A stretch of DNA of 56,456 bases. It comes from Hyphomicrobiales bacterium. Lineage in GTDB: Bacteria > Pseudomonadota > Alphaproteobacteria > Rhizobiales > Methyloligellaceae. The notes beneath the pieces are model-generated. The model was not told where the DNA came from. It did no database searches and saw nothing but the letters and a program-made list of their open reading frames with translations. Below, in pieces: positions 55,553 to 56,456 of this stretch. The translations under genes were made by a program, and so were the position numbers. The stretch covers positions 1-56,456 of the forward strand of contig JAJFHP010000030.1 of NCBI GenBank assembly GCA_021775555.1, given 5' to 3'. Each line of letters begins with the position of its first letter. Position 1 is the stretch's first letter.

Positions 55553-55757
55553 CTTTCAAAATTGCACACATCCCATGCCCAGGCTTGGACCAACGTTAGT
55601 CTCTCATTGCTGGCTGACGCTCGGTTCCGGCAGCCATTCTGCTTTTCGCATATCGCTATGGAGTGATTGATGCATTGGTTGAATTTAACATTCGGCTACA
55701 CACCATCGCACACGTTGAACGCCCGTCTTCACGACTCAGACCTCCCGGATCAATACC

Positions 55758-56456
55758 TCAGGAACAAACTTCCTCACCACCGATGACCCGGCACTCGCCA
55801 GGTTGCCAGGGACGGTCCACGGGTTTCACGCAGGCTGTTCCGGTAAAGATGCGGTTGTCGGTGCAGGCACAGGTATTGCCCCTGGTGAAGCCGAATTTGA
55901 CTTTCGAGCACCTGACCTTCGGTTTTACCGGACGGGAGGGAGTATTGACCGGAGGCGAGGGATTATAGGTGGGCGGTGCCTGGGTCGCGCAGCCCGCCGT
56001 CCCGGAATAGTTGTTCATGGCGTCCAATGCGGCCTGCGTCGGTTCGAGATTGCTGTATCTGATCCCGGCCAAATTATAAAATTTTCGTAGCGCGTTCCGG
56101 CTTCCCTGGCCCCATACGCCGTCGACTACGACCTGGTTGTTGCCCCTCAGGCAACCCATGCCCCAGAGATTGGCCTGCAACTCGCGTGGAAATAACCTTG
56201 CAACAGGGGCAGGTCGATACACAGGCGGGGGGCGGTAAACAGGTGGGGTTGCAGCCGTTGAGTGACGGATTCGTTCCGGCAAAATGTGGTGGGAATTCGG
56301 ACGGCTCAGACGACCAAGCGTTGAAGATGCGAGTTGGTTTTGGACGGTAAGCACATCACAGAGACCGTTTTCATAAGCCTGTTTAGTTTCGACCGCATTC
56401 AAGGGCATTGGCGAGTATCGCATCCGGTTGGTTCGGAAATATCTATTCACCGCAGC
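55758..56456 (-). CDS. Exported-type chimera: AapJ-like fragment, peptidoglycan-binding-like domain and Cys-rich tail (5' end outside window)
   Basis: The frame is open to the right edge, so the N-terminus is missing; 232 residues are seen. The first 60 (YFRTNRMRYSPMPLNAVETK ... GLCDVLTVQNQLASST ... HHILPERI) line up by eye with the AapJ segment FFRVNKIKYEPVP ... GRCDVYTTDASGLAATR ... ILPEI, so this looks like part of a type 3 solute-binding domain. A proline-rich linker (TPPVYRPPPVYRPAPV) follows, then a peptidoglycan-binding-like segment ELQANLWGMGCLRG ... VVDGVWGQGSRNALRKFYNL, a second proline-rich linker and a tail with at least six cysteines (CSKVKFGFTRGNTCACTDNR onward). It is probably secreted. 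A GTG at 56450 is the first possible internal start, but a start beyond the edge is more likely. Confidence 0.7.
   Translation of the reverse strand, partial: AAVNRYFRTNRMRYSPMPLNAVETKQAYENGLCDVLTVQNQLASSTLGRLSRPNSHHILPERIRHSTAATPPVYRPPPVYRPAPVARLFPRELQANLWGMGCLRGNNQVVVDGVWGQGSRNALRKFYNLAGIRYSNLEPTQAALDAMNNYSGTAGCATQAPPTYNPSPPVNTPSRPVKPKVRCSKVKFGFTRGNTCACTDNRIFTGTACVKPVDRPWQPGECRVIGGEEVCS

Overview
The window reads as a chromosomal stretch of an alphaproteobacterium. Three regulators of the Caulobacter-type cell cycle or nucleoid are present (RcdA at the left edge, TrcR/DUF1013, GapR/DUF2312). So are the split three-gene proton-translocating transhydrogenase preceded by the tiny aa3-oxidase subunit IV, the aap amino-acid ABC transporter, the cysteine-free form of bL36, and the block GapR - DUF1244 - N-formylglutamate amidohydrolase next to pyruvate kinase and DUF1036. 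The order within the class cannot be fixed by eye; the gene content fits Hyphomicrobiales (Rhizobiales) or their relatives. I see no rRNA, tRNA, insertion sequence, prophage or CRISPR array. The genes are densely packed, and most are preceded by a recognisable GGAG-type ribosome binding site.

Layout. 1-3.8 kb: rcdA, DUF1192 with a clear terminator, a quinone oxidoreductase, a GST-like protein and trcR. 3.9-9.6 kb: a D-carbamoylase with the full nitrilase triad, an SDR, LysE and MFS exporters and propionyl-CoA synthetase. 9.8-12.7 kb: a small regulon-like unit made of a redoxin, a secreted protein with a calcium-loop-like segment, a MarR repressor with a C-terminal four-cysteine motif, and TauE/SafE. 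Two identical 17-bp palindromes bracket the promoter between the regulator and the secreted protein. 12.8-21 kb: acyl-CoA ligase plus 5'-nucleotidase, PPK2, an NMT1/THI5-like protein without a signal peptide, an amidohydrolase, DUF454 and a desaturase. 21.4-26.8 kb: a first YcbB-type L,D-transpeptidase, a DapA-like aldolase, two DUF465 microproteins, a diguanylate cyclase, purE and rpsU. 26.8-34.8 kb: MscS, a lipase-like hydrolase, pntAA-pntAB-pntB, subunit IV, DUF411 and oligoendopeptidase F.

35-40 kb is a cell-wall block: an orphan NtrC-type response regulator with a long leader inverted repeat, a second YcbB-type L,D-transpeptidase and a DUF882/M15 peptidase. 40-46.5 kb: gapR, DUF1244 and formylglutamate amidohydrolase on the minus strand face a tightly overlapping plus-strand operon (EamA transporter - glycerate 2-kinase - DUF1036 - pyruvate kinase), which should route glycerate to pyruvate. 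46.6-50.5 kb: rpmJ and aapJQM without the expected ATPase aapP. 50.9-56.4 kb: an MMPL/RND exporter, a SulP-STAS-cyclic-nucleotide-binding fusion and, running off the right edge, an exported chimera. That chimera appears to join a truncated AapJ-like binding domain to a peptidoglycan-binding-like domain and a cysteine-rich tail.

No defence system, biosynthetic cluster or obviously foreign island is visible. The least conventional items are the right-edge chimera, the MarR/palindrome unit, the cell-wall block with its structured leader, and the SulP-STAS-cNMP fusion.
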